This document shows, in pieces, positions 13,051 to 25,215 of a stretch of 64,000 bases of DNA. Below the pieces are notes generated by a model. That model saw only the letters and a program-made list of their open reading frames with translations. It did no database searches and was not told where the DNA came from. Each line of letters starts with the position of its first letter. The stretch's first letter is position 1. The stretch spans positions 17,918,001 to 17,982,000 of the forward strand of contig CM106585.1 in NCBI GenBank assembly GCA_048013815.1, read 5' to 3'. The DNA is from Setoptus koraiensis (taxonomy: Eukaryota; Arthropoda). The translations under genes were made by a program, and so were the position numbers.

Positions 13051-16000
13051 ATGTATTGGAGAATTTGATTGGAGGGTGATGTTGGAGAGTTGGGGGTAGG
13101 AGAGTGAATGGTGTATAAGGTTTATTGAAGTTTGTTTAAGGGGGGTATTGAGGTTAGTGGGGGTTGATATAAAGGGGGGAGTGGTGGGAGGGGTTTTGGT
13201 GGAAAGATTAGTTTTATAGGGTATGGAGGAAGTATTGTGAGAATGGGGGGTGGTTGGTGGATTGATGTGTTAATTTGTAGGATAGGGTGTGTGTTGTGTG
13301 ATAGTGGGTGGTTGGATTTGGATTGGGGGGTATGTTTGGAAATTAGAAGGGTTTAGGATTATTTAAGGAGAAGTGTGGGAGGTGAATTGTGGATATTAGT
13401 TATGGGAAGGGGGGTAAGTTGAGGAGGGATTTGATGTGAGGTTGAGAGGGTTTGTTATTGTTTAGTGAGGAATGTGGGAATTGTTGGGGGGGAGATATGA
13501 AATGTGGGGTTGATGGAATGAGGTTAAGGGGTTTGGTTTTTGGTATGAATGTTGAGATTAGGAATGATGGATAATGTACCTTTAAGGGGACGTGGATTGT
13601 ATTGGTTATGGAGGTAAGGGGGGGTGGGGGGGGATGATTGATATGTAAAGGGTAATAAGAGAGGAGAAGAGGTGTGTTTGGGATGAGTAGAGGGATTATG
13701 AGATTAAAGATAGTGATTGAGAGGGTGGGTTGGAGAGTATGTGGGGGTGAATGGATAGGGGAAGTTGGTTTGGGGTTGGAGGGTAGTTTAGAAGTGGGAA
13801 GGTGGAGGCGGAGGGGGAAGGAATTGTATGGGGGAGAATTTGGGGGGGAGGGATGGGTTTTGGGGGTGGGGGTGTATGAGTTTGGGAAGTTGGGGGTAGG
13901 GGGGGGTGGGGTGGTATTAGGGTTATGAAAGGTTGGGAGGGGGGTGTATGGACGGGGATGGGTTTGTGTATGTGGTTGTTGGGGGGGGTGGAGAGAGAAA
14001 TTATTTTATTTTGGTTTTTTTTTTTGTTAGTTATGAATGATGGGTGATATAGGGGATGAAGAGTTGGTGAAGGTTTATGGAGAGGACTTTGGGAGTGAGG
14101 GAGATGTGGTGGGGTTGGTATGGAGGTATTGAGAGTATTGGTGTGTGGATTTATGTGGACGAGTAGTAAAGTAATAGAGGGGTTGACGTGAGGAGATGGG
14201 AATGGAGTTAATTATGTATTGGGGTAAGGTAGGTGGATATGGGTGAGAGGAGGGAGGGAGTGGTGGAGAAGAGGTGAGTGATATTAGGGATGTGTGAATG
14301 GTGGGTTGAGATTTTAGATATGAGGTAAGGTAGTAAAGTAAAGCAGAAGTATATGATTATAATAAGTAATTATGTGGATGATATGGGTAGGGATGATTGG
14401 GGGAGGTAGATTTGTGGGGTAGGTATGGAAAATGAGGAAATGATTTTGGATAGATAAGTTATGGATGGGTAATTTTGAAAGGTTGGAAGGGAGATATGGA
14501 TGGATAGGTGATATAGGGGTGTGAGTTGGGTGAAGTAGATGAGATATATGGAAGAAGGGGTGTGGAATGAGGGAGGAAGAAAGGGAGTAGAAAATATTTA
14601 GTGTATATATTTAGGTTTTGGTATATTTTGGGGTGAAGGATGAGTATGAGAAGTGATGATTGGGTGATTGAGGAATGTTTGAAATAGTGAGTAGATGGAG
14701 ATGGATGGGGGATGTTTATGATTGTGATGAGGGGTGAGATATATGTGTGAATAATTGGAGATAGTAGAGGTTATTTTAATGATGATGATGATAATAATGG
14801 AGATAGGTAGGGTGAGAGGTGTGTGTGATAAGTAGAGTATTAGTGTGGTGGGGAGTGTTGAGTGGTGTGAAATGTAGTGTATGTTATTATGTATATAAGT
14901 TATTTTTGTTATAGGGTATTTGTTTATTATGTAGATTAATGATATATTTTGTATTTTGAAGTGGATAGTGAGGGTTATTGATGTTATAGATAGTTTTTGG
15001 GTATATGTGGGGGGGATATTTGTATGTTAGAGAGATTATTATTAATAAGGTGTGTTTTTGTTGTGTGTTTAGGTTGTAGTGCGGGATTTATAATGAGGGG
15101 ATATGTGGGTTGGGGTGTTTGTTGGGGGTTAGAGAGGGATGGGGTGGGTGGTTGGGGGTGGGAGTAACTGGCATAATGTGGCTATGTTTGGTTAGGTGGG
15201 ATGAGTTGTTTATGGGAGAGGTTGGGTGTTAATTGTGTGGTGTTTATTGTTTATATTTAGGGAGTGAGGGGATGTATTATTTAGAGTATTATATTGGTTT
15301 TGGTGTGTTGGGTGGGGGTGAGGAGGAGGGGGGGGTTTAGGAGAAGATGAGGGGAGTGTTTTATATAGGGGGAAGGAAGTTAAGGTGATTGAGAGGGATT
15401 TTTTGTGGGATGGGATTTGAATAGTGATTTGAATGTGAGTGTATGTGATATAGATGAATAGGGGGATTTGTTGTTAAATATATATTTGTAATTTTGTATA
15501 ATGTAAAGGGGTTAGGGGATTGGGGAAGGGGGGAGGAGTTTTTTGAGATGAGGATAGGAATATTGTCTAAATGTAGATTAGGGGAGATGAGATATTATTG
15601 ATTATGGAATAAAAGGTATATTGAATATGGATTGGAAAGTATTTTTTGGATAATGGATTTGAGGGTTATGGGGTTGGTGGATTGGGGAATTGGGGTGGGA
15701 GATAAAAGAAGGGGTTTGGAGGGTAAATTTTGATGGGAGTATATGATAAATATATGGGTTGAATGGTTTATAGGATGATGAATTCATGGTGGCGATAGGG
15801 AGGAGGGGGAAAAAATGGTGGGGAGGGAAGGCGGTAGGTGAGTTGTAGGGGGACGGGTAGGATTGTAATACTAAATAGATGAAGGATGAGATGGGGAGAG
15901 AGTTGATAAAGTGAATAATGAGAAATGTTTATATAAAAATGACGAATAGGGAGAGTGTTAGGTGAAATAAGGGAAGGAGGGGAATTATTATAGAGAGGAA

Positions 16001-16472
16001 AAAGGAGTAGAGTATATAATATAAATATAAAAGGGAGTGAGAGGGGTATTGGGATGAGGGGGAACTGATGTAGATAGAAAAGAATGGGTAGATTGCGTTA
16101 GGATAGGGTTTTTTAAAGTTTTTGGATTATGATAGTGTGAATTTGGGAAATGTAGTAGGGTTTGTTGAGAGGTTGTTTAGGAGTTTGGAAATATGGTAAG
16201 GGAGTAAGGGGTGGTGGTGGGTGGGGGGGGGTATGGAAATTTATATGGGGGTGATGAGAATGGGATTTGGATCAGGAAGGATAATATGATGGGGTTGGAT
16301 GTTTAGGGGATGAATATGAAAAATTATGTTTATTAGGATTGTTGGATGGTGAAAAAAAAGTATAAAGGGATATTGGAAGTAATAGGGGTTTAATAGTTGT
16401 TGGAAAGATAAAAAAGAAGAAGAATAGAAGGTGTGGAGGATGTAGGATTGGGTTGTAGGATTATTAGTTTGG

Positions 16473-16790
16473 ATGACACATAAAATAGTGTACGAGGTAG
16501 TTGAATGAAAGAGATGGACTAGAAGAGGAGTATTGCAAGTATTTGGCGTAGTGGCGTTTGTTAAGTCTCCTAGATAAGAATCTGAGTGGAGGGCTTGGTG
16601 AGGGGATGTGTTAAATTAATTACATTATAAGGTTAGCAGGGACTGGGGAGGGTATAGATAAGGATGAAGGGTGGAATGAGGGTTGTTAGAGGCAGGAAAT
16701 GATTATATAGTGTTATTGGGAATGGGGTACAGAAGGACGTAGGCTGAATACATTGGGCGGGTGCATTTTTAAAGGTGGGACAGCAATATA
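16473..16790. other. C-containing island in copy A
   Basis: About 320 bases with C in normal amounts (for example GTTAAGTCTCCTAGATAAG). Copy B at the matching place (about 32760-33035) has only a few scattered C. No open frame or RNA gene is recognised. Confidence 0.55.
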
Positions 16791-19700
16791 GATGGTAGTG
16801 TTTGTTAGGTGTTGTTATTGAGATAGATATTGTTTGTGGGGTTAGAATGAAATTGTGTTAATTTGAAGTAATGTGGGGAGATAGTGGGTGAATGTTAAGT
16901 GTTTGGGGGAGGGGGATATAGGGGTAAATAAGGGGGGTGTTGGGTGGATTAACTTGGGATGGTGATGGAAGATTTTTGGGAATGTGAGTGTGTAGTTAAG
17001 GATGAGAGGGAGGGGTTGATGGTGTGAAATTTTGTTGTTAAATATAGGGGAGTGGGGTTTGATTGTTATTGGGTGGATTTGTTGTGAATTTTGGGGTGGT
17101 GATTATTTAGAGATAGGGGAGTATATTTGTGAGTGGGGGATGGGTGGATGGAGATTGTAGTAGGTATTAGGTGAAGAGTTGTATTGTAGGGTTGTGATTG
17201 GTAGTGAATATGGGGGATGGGTGGGATGGGGGAAGTGTGATGTAGGGTTTAGTGGGTTTATTTTGATAGGGTGGGATTGGGGGTTATGGGTGGGGGGTAA
17301 TTGTGGGAAGGAATGGGGGGGGGTGTTGTAAATTGATAGGGTGTTTGTTGAGGTGGAGTTATTATGTGTGGTGGTGGGAGAAATAAGGGGGGGTGGGGGG
17401 AGAGGAATTTGGGGAAAAGATTATTTGGTTTGAAGTATTTGGAAGGTGGGTGTTAATGGGGGTGGATGAGTGATAAGTAGGGGAGGAGTATGATATGTTG
17501 GGAATAGTGTTGAATTGAATTGGTGTAGGATAGTGTGAGGGGATTTAATGGTGTAGTGGAAGGTGGGGGGGTAAGGTTAAAGATGAGATAGAGGGTATTA
17601 TAAAGTGAAGGGGAGGAGAGGATGAGATTAGATGGTGTTGTGTTGTGAGTGGGGGGTTGTTGTTGAAAATTAAAAAGGGTGGGTGAGTGGGGAATGATAG
17701 TTTTATGGGTTTGGATGGAGTTTGTGGATTTTTGTAGTGTGGGGGGGATGGAATGTGGGTGGTAGGAAATGTTGAGTAATGATGTGAAAGATTGTGATTG
17801 GGGGAGTGTGTTTGGTGGTAGGATTAGTGTATTTTTGGGAGTATTTATGGTTAGGGTGTTTATTAGGTTGAAATGTGTTTTAGGTGAGAGGGGGGTGGTG
17901 TGTTGTGGATTTGATGGGTGATTGAATTGTTGGGGTTGTGGGGTTAATATGTGGGAATTGGGGGGGGAGTAAGGGGTTGGGTATATGTGGTTGTGGGGGT
18001 GTGGTGGAGTTGAGTAGGGTTGTTTAATAGAGGTAATTAATAAATGTTTTGGTGTAGGTGTAGGGGTGGTGGGTATGTGGTTGATTAGGAGGTGGGGAAT
18101 TGGAGGAGTTGGTTTTTGGGAGGGTGTATTGTGGTTGTAGATGGTTGTAGAGGTGATTGAGTGGTTAATATTTATAGTTGGTAGTAGAGGGGTTGAAAGT
18201 ATTAGGTTGAGTATAGGGTGGGGGTGGGGTGGGATTATATGAGGATTATGATGGTTATTGTTGGTTTGAGTTATTTTGGGGTTTTTGGAGGGATGATTAT
18301 TTTTGGGTGGTGTTGGTGTTTTTATTGTGGGAAGTTATTGAAGATTAGTTTAGGGGTTTTATAAGGGGGATAGGGGATTTGGATTGAAGTTTGGGATAAT
18401 AAGGGTAATTATTTAGTTTGAATGTTTGAATTGTTGATTGGATGTTGGTAGGTTAATAGGGGGGGGAGGTGAGAAGATTGAAGGGGGTTTTTTAGGGAGT
18501 GGGTATTGTAGTGTTTGAGTTAGGTGTTGGGTTTTTGTTTTGAGGTGTGTTGGATAAAGTTTTGGGGGGGGAGTAGTTGGGGAGGTATTGTGGGGGTAGT
18601 GGTGGTGGGGGGTATAGGGTGGTAGGGGAGTTGGTTGTATTTTTTGAGGGGTTGGGGTGTGTTTTATTATTTGGTTGGGAATGTTAGTTGTGATGATTTG
18701 GGTTTTGTGATGAAGGGAGGGTTAGGAAGGTGTTTGGGGTGTTTTTTTGGGTGATAGGGGAATATTGGGAGGGTGTATGTTTTGGAATGGTTTATATAGG
18801 GTATAGATGTTGTTGTGGGGTAGGTTAAGTGAGGGGAAGGAAAGGGGGTGGTGTAGGTAGGATGTATTATTTGGTTGAGGGGGAGGGTGTGGATGATATT
18901 GGGGATTTAGGGTTTAAATTGATTGGAAGATATAGGAATTGTATTATTGTTGATGATGTGAAGGATGTTGATGTGTTATTTGGGGTTGGTGGATAGGTTT
19001 GAGAGATATGGAATAGATTAGTTTATGTAGTTAATTTGGTATGGGGGGAAATTTAGGAGAAGGAGAAGGTGAGGGGGAATGTGATGTAGTTTGAGTTGTA
19101 AGAAGGGTGAGGAGAAAGGAAATTGAGTATAGGGGGGATGATTATTGAATGTTTTTTTTTTTTTATGTAGGGGGTGAATGGTGTAGGGAGGGTAGAGATT
19201 AGAGGGTGGGTAGAAGATAGGGTTGTGGTGGAGGATGATAAGGGGATGGGAGTGTAAGGGGTGGTGGGAGATTGGGTAAAGTGGGAAATGATTGGGTAGT
19301 GGGTTATGTGAGAGAGTGAGGAGGGTGAGTGTGGGATGATGGGGAAGGGTGAGGTGGATTTTGGGAATGGTGATAATGGTAGGAATGTTAATGAGGGGGG
19401 ATTGTATAGGGTTGATGTTGGGGTGAGTTGTGGATTTTGTGAAAATTGGTATAGGGGATGATTAATGGGTGTTGGGGGGTGTTGGGTTAGTGGAGAAAGA
19501 TTAGGGGTTTTGTAGGGATTATGTGGGTATGTGGGTTGGGTGATTGGGGTATGATAAGAATTGGAAAAGTATAGGAGAGTTAGAAAGGGGAGGGGGTGGT
19601 GATGGATGTGATAGATGAGGGGGGGTGGGGAAGGTGAAAGGAGGGAAATGAGATGGAGGAGGAAAAGGTGTTAAAGGGGAAGGGTAATTAAAGGTTATGG

Positions 19701-22700
19701 GAATGGTGGGGAGGGAGTGTAGGAATATTTTTTAGAGTTGGAGAGGAGGGGGGGTGTAGGTTAAGTGTGATGGGATAAGAGAGGGGGAGTATGTTATTAG
19801 AGGGATATGGGTGGGAGAAAGGGAAGTTATTTGGGAGGATTTGTGAGAAAGAATGAGGGGTGTAGAGGAAATATTGTTATAGGGTGGTGATGAGTATGGT
19901 GAGAGAAATTTTTGGTTAGAAGGGGGAGAATGGTGTATAGGAATTGAAGAGAGGGTGAGGTATTATTTGAGTGATTGGAGGGGGGTTGAGGGGGGGATTG
20001 AGTGGAGAATTGGAAATGGGAAGGTGGTGGATAGGGGTTGGTTTGGAGATTAGTTGGATTGAAATGGGATGACGGGGTTTGAAGGAAGGAGATGGGGGTT
20101 GGGGGGATATTAAATGATTTATTGAATGTGAAGTGGTAGGAGTAGCGGAATTAATTGGGTTGGAGTTATAAGAGAGATTGTTGAGGAGGTAATTGTATGA
20201 GATAAGGGTTTGGAAGGGTAAAAGCAGGAGGGATATTGGATTTTGGATAGGAGGAATTGAGGGTAATATAGTTGGTGGTGGGAATAATAAGTTGGGAATT
20301 AATTGGAAAGAATTGGGATTTGGGATGAGTATTGGGGGATGGGGTATGGTTTGTTTATTTTGGAATGAGAGGGTTTTAGATATAGGGTTGGGGGGTTGAT
20401 TGGTTATTATTGATGAAGATTTGGATTTAATGGGAAGGGATAGGGTGGGGTGGAAATATGAGGTAAGGAGTTTATGGTATGTTTGGGATATATATATGTT
20501 GTATTAATGTGTGTTAGTAGGGTGTGAAGAGTTGGAGTGTTGATGTGGAGATGGTGGGGTAAGGTGTGGGTTGATATATGGGGGAGTTATTGGGGGGTGA
20601 TGGGTTTTGAGGGTGTGAGGTATATTGTTGAGGGGTGAGGTTTTGGGTTTGTTTGGGTAATAAGTTAGGAGTAATAGTTAGTTTTTGATTTATAGGTTTG
20701 GAAAGGGTGAAAAGGTGAGGGTGATGGTATATTTGTATGAGGGGGAGGATGGAAAGTGAATAAAGATGAGTAAGAGATGAGAGGGAATTTGGAAAGATTG
20801 GGAGGGGGGTATAAAGAGTGAGATTGATAAGTTAGGATTAAGGTGTGAGTGGAGATTGTTGATTTTTTAAGGGAGTGGTATTTGATGGGATGTATATGGG
20901 TTGGTTGATGTTTTGGTGTTGGGAGGGGTTGATGGGTAGGATTATGAGATGGGTATTTTGGTTTATTAGTATTTTTGGTTTTTTTTTTGTTTGTGTGGGG
21001 TGGGGGTTGGGTGATTTTTGTTGTAATAGGGGGTTGTATTGGTTTGTTTTTGGGATGAGTTAGAAAGGGTATTTTAGTTTTTGATTGTATTGAGTGTGTG
21101 GTTGTGGGGTGTAAGGGGTGGTAAGGAGGTGGTTGATATTTGTAAGGGGGGGTGGAAGGGGTTGGGAGGGTTTAAGAGGTATGTGGGGTGGAGATTATAT
21201 AATTGTTGTTGGAAAAAGGATGGGGGGAGGAGTGGATGTTTATGAAATAGTGATTTTAAAAGAGGATTGATTGTTTAGAGAGGAGGAATGAGTGGAGTAA
21301 AGGAGGGGATGAGAGATAGTGTTTGAAGGGGTTGGGGGAGGAGAGGATGATAATGTTGAAGGATGTATAGGGGGGAGGGAATGATGTTTGTGAGTGGGGG
21401 AGGTGAGGATATGTGATGGTGGAGGAAGAAGTGAGGGGATAGAAGTTTGATTGGGGGGGGGTGTTTGATTTGGATAGGGAGAATTAGATTTAAAGATATG
21501 AGTTGGTTGAGGTAAGATGTTGGAGGGAGTAGGTAAGGTGGATGAGAAGTGAATGGATTGGAGGTTGAGAAATGATGGGTTATGGGGAAATGTTTAGGAT
21601 GGAGGGTGTGATGTTGAGATGTGGATATGTGTAAATGTGTATGTTGGTTGTGGATGGGTGGTAGTAATGTGGGAGAGTTGGGGTTGATGAAAATAATTGG
21701 GGGGAATTGAATATTATGAGATGTTGGTATGGGTTTGTGTATGGGTTTGAGGGTAGTGGGGTTTTTGATGATAGATTAATGGATATTGTATTGATTGGGA
21801 GAAGTAGGATGGGGAAATAGGAGGTTGGGAATTTGGGGTGATGATATGATTAGAAGAGTGATAATGATGATTTGGGAATTAGGTTGGTGATAAGGGAAAG
21901 AATTGAAAGGGTTGATGGTGGATGAGGGGGGAAAGGATTTGAAAATGGGAAGGGGGGGGGGATGGAAGTGGGTTGGGTTAAGGGTAAGGGGAAGTAATAT
22001 TTGGTGTAGAGGGGGAAGAGGTAAATTGTTATGAGATTTTGTTGGTATATTGGTGTTTAGGATTTAATTATGAGGGGAGAATGGTGGGTTGGAGTTGGGG
22101 AGGAGGATAATTATGGGGATGGGGGAGTTGTATTAAAAGATTATGAATATATGTTATATGGTGATAGGGAAAGAGGGGTTAATAGTGATTGGGGTTGGGA
22201 TTATGGAGTATTGTAGGGGGTTGTAGTTGTTTGGGTGTGGATGGGTGTTGGGTTTAGATGGGTTTTGGTGTTATGTGGGGGGATAATTTGGGGGGAGGTT
22301 GGGGATTGGGTGGGTTGTATGTGGTGAATTGGGTATAGAGGAGAGATTTGGAAGAATTTGTAGATTTTGATTAATAGGGGGGTGATAGATGGGGTGGAAT
22401 AGTAAATGATGTGATTTTGAGGGTGGGGAAATAGATGGATTAAGGTTGATGTATATATAGATAAGAATGTTGGTGGTTGATTGGATAATGTAAATGGAAG
22501 GAGTATGGATGGGTTGTGAATATGGAGATAATGTAGAATTAGTAGAGGGGGGAGGGAGAGGGTGATGGGGGGGGGGTTGGTGGAGTTGTGTGTTGGTGTG
22601 GGTTGTTTTTAGGGGGATAATTGGTTGTGAGTTATTTTTAAATGTTTGTGATGAAGTTTTGTATGTAAATGTGTGTTAAGGATTAGGGGGTTGGATATAG

Positions 22701-24985
22701 ATAGAGTGATTGATATTTGGTTTGTGAATGGTTGATGGGGGAGGGGGGGGTTGGGTGGGAGGTATGTGATTAGTGGTTGGTTTATAGGGAAAATGTTGTT
22801 TATAGAATTTTGAGTGGGGTGATTGGGTGTGGGAGAGGTGGAAGATGAATATATTATTATTGTGGTTTATTAGGGGGGATTTGGGTAGTGTGTGTGGGTT
22901 GGGTATTTTTTTTGGTGTATAAATGGAATGGGAAAAAGAAATTGTAGTTAAAAGGTTAGGAGGTTAGAATTGAGTATTGAGGGATATGTGAATATATAGT
23001 TTATTGGGGATATGGGTTATGTGAAGAGATTATTATTATTAGTGATTTTTTTTGTGTTATGTGGTTATAGGGAGGGAGGTTAATGTATAGGTTTTATAAA
23101 TGAGAGGATGTGATAGATTGTTATTAATAAAAGTGTAGGGGGGTGAATAAGTTAAAGGAAGTATAGGGGTAGGGGGAATGATAGGATTTGATTGAAATTA
23201 AGGGAATGATATAAGGGGGTTAGTAAGTAGGGGAAGGGGGAGGAAAGGTGTGAGTAGAATGATGTTTGTGAATATGAGTAAAGGGTGGGAATTGGAGTTG
23301 TAGGTTGGGGGTTGAGATGAGGGGAGGATGTTGAAGTAGTTTTGTATTTATTTAGTTTTTGTAGGATGAATAGTGGGTTAGGAAGAGGTATGGGGGGTGT
23401 AATGGGATATTGTGATTATGGTGAGTGATGAAGGGTTGGGATATTAGATAGGTGGAGTGTAGGGGGGGAGGGTAAGGGGTGAGGATGAGGGGGGGGGGGT
23501 TGTTAGGGTTTGTTGGAAGAGTGTGAATGATTATTATTATGATATATAATTATAGTTATAATAAGGTTGATGTAGTATTATTATATTAGTGGGTAGTGAG
23601 GGGGTTGGTTAATTGTGGATGAATGGTATGGGAATAAAGAGGGGGAAGTGAATAAGGAAGATTGGAAATAGGTTTGATTGGGGGAATGGGATTAAGTAGT
23701 GGAGGGAGGTAGTTAAAATGATGATTAAAAGATGATGGGGAAGGGGTGAGATTGTTTTATTTGTGTGAATTTTATTTATGGGATAGAATGGGTGGAAAAT
23801 GGGTAGTATAGAGAGAAGATAGAAATATTAGTAATTGTGAGATAGATTGAATGAATGTGGAATTGGGTTAGGGATTTTTTAGGGATGATAAATATTATAA
23901 ATGATGGTAATTGTGTTAATGAGTGTGAAATTGGTTAATGAGTTGTGAATTTGTTGAATGTGTAATGTGGGAATGGGATATAGTGTGATTAAATGTTAGA
24001 TATTGGTTGGAGTATTTGAGTTTGATGAAAAAGGTAGAGAGGAAAGGAAAAGAGAAGTGGAAATTTTGTAATAGGGGGGGAAGTTAAATTGGGTTGGTTT
24101 AGTATGTAAATTTTTATAAAAATGATGGTTAGTAGTAGTGGGGATTGTGGGGTAATGGAAGTATGTATAAGGTTGTAATTTGGAATTGGGGAGGATATTA
24201 AATAGTATGGGTTTGATTAAAGTTAAATGAGGATTATTTGAGATGTAGTTAAGTAGGAATAGAATTGAAATGAGTATTTGGTTATTATTGGGGGGTATTG
24301 GATAAGGGAAATGGTTGAATGATTGTGTTAAGGGAAGAGGGAAAGTTTTTTTTGGGTTTTGGATTTGATTGTAAATTTTGTTTTGTATAGAATTGGTGAG
24401 ATATAAAGGGATAAGGAGAGGGTTAGATAGGGTAGAGGAGTATTTGATAATTAAGAAATAGAGTAGTGAGAATTTTAAATTGTTGTAAGAAATATAATGG
24501 GGGATGGTGAGTATTTTTGAGGGAATGAGGGTGATATTTAGATAATTTTGTAGTGAATTGAGTAAGTTTTTAGTTTATTGAGATAGAGTTAAAGATGTGG
24601 GATTAGATAAAATGTGGATGAGTAAGATATAATTTGTTAGAGAAGGAATAATTGGATTGTGAGAATAAAAGAAGGAAGAGTGGAAATGATAGATAAGATT
24701 TGATTTAATGGAATTTAAATTTATGTGTTGAAAAATAGTGAGATATAGAGTTAGTGATATGAGTAAGGGAGGGGGATTTGTAGGGGAAGAGTGTTATTTT
24801 TATTGAGTGAGTTTAGATAAACTATGAGTAAATTGTTTATAATGTAGGGGGGATAATTTGAATAATTTTTGGATGAGTGGTAGGAAGGAATAAAGATATG
24901 GATGTAAGAAATGATGATGGGTGATTTAGAATATTTGGGATTATTTTATGTGTGAAAAGATTTATGATGAAATGATTTGAATGGT

Positions 24986-25215
24986 AACAAGAGTTTTCAG
25001 GGAGCGGGCAATTGAGAGTAGTGATAACGGCTTCGGTTTAATTGACTTGTCTGCCTTATTTGTGCGGAATGTTATTGTGTGTCTAAGAAAGTAACATGTT
25101 CGGTCAGGAAGTTGTATAATGATAACGTTAGGCTATAACCGTAACTAAGGTAGAGGTTTACAATCTCGATAAGGCAGATTTATAGCGACTTAAAGAGGTG
25201 CTGAGTCAGGGAGCT
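24986..25215. other. C-containing island in copy B with a 9-bp inverted repeat
   Basis: About 230 bases of near-normal composition. It holds CTGCCTTAT at 25051-25059 and its reverse complement ATAAGGCAG at 25169-25177, and between them ATAACCGTAACTAAGGTAG, which faintly recalls the AAGGTAG core of large-subunit rRNA. The likeness is too short and the surroundings too different to call an rRNA. It is the best place to start when identifying the template of the block. Confidence 0.5.

Larger units (their letters stand above)
1176..18130. repeat. Copy A of the C-depleted tandem unit
   Basis: First copy, about 16.9 kb. Its right edge is set by where copy B begins to align with the block start (1283 matches 18231), so it is approximate. 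It holds the A-rich tract at 5562-5656, which copy B lacks, and most of the C-containing islands. The offset to copy B falls from about 16.95 kb at the start to 16.74 kb at 4.3 kb and 16.34 kb at 13 kb, so copy A carries several hundred extra bases spread along its length. Confidence 0.7.
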
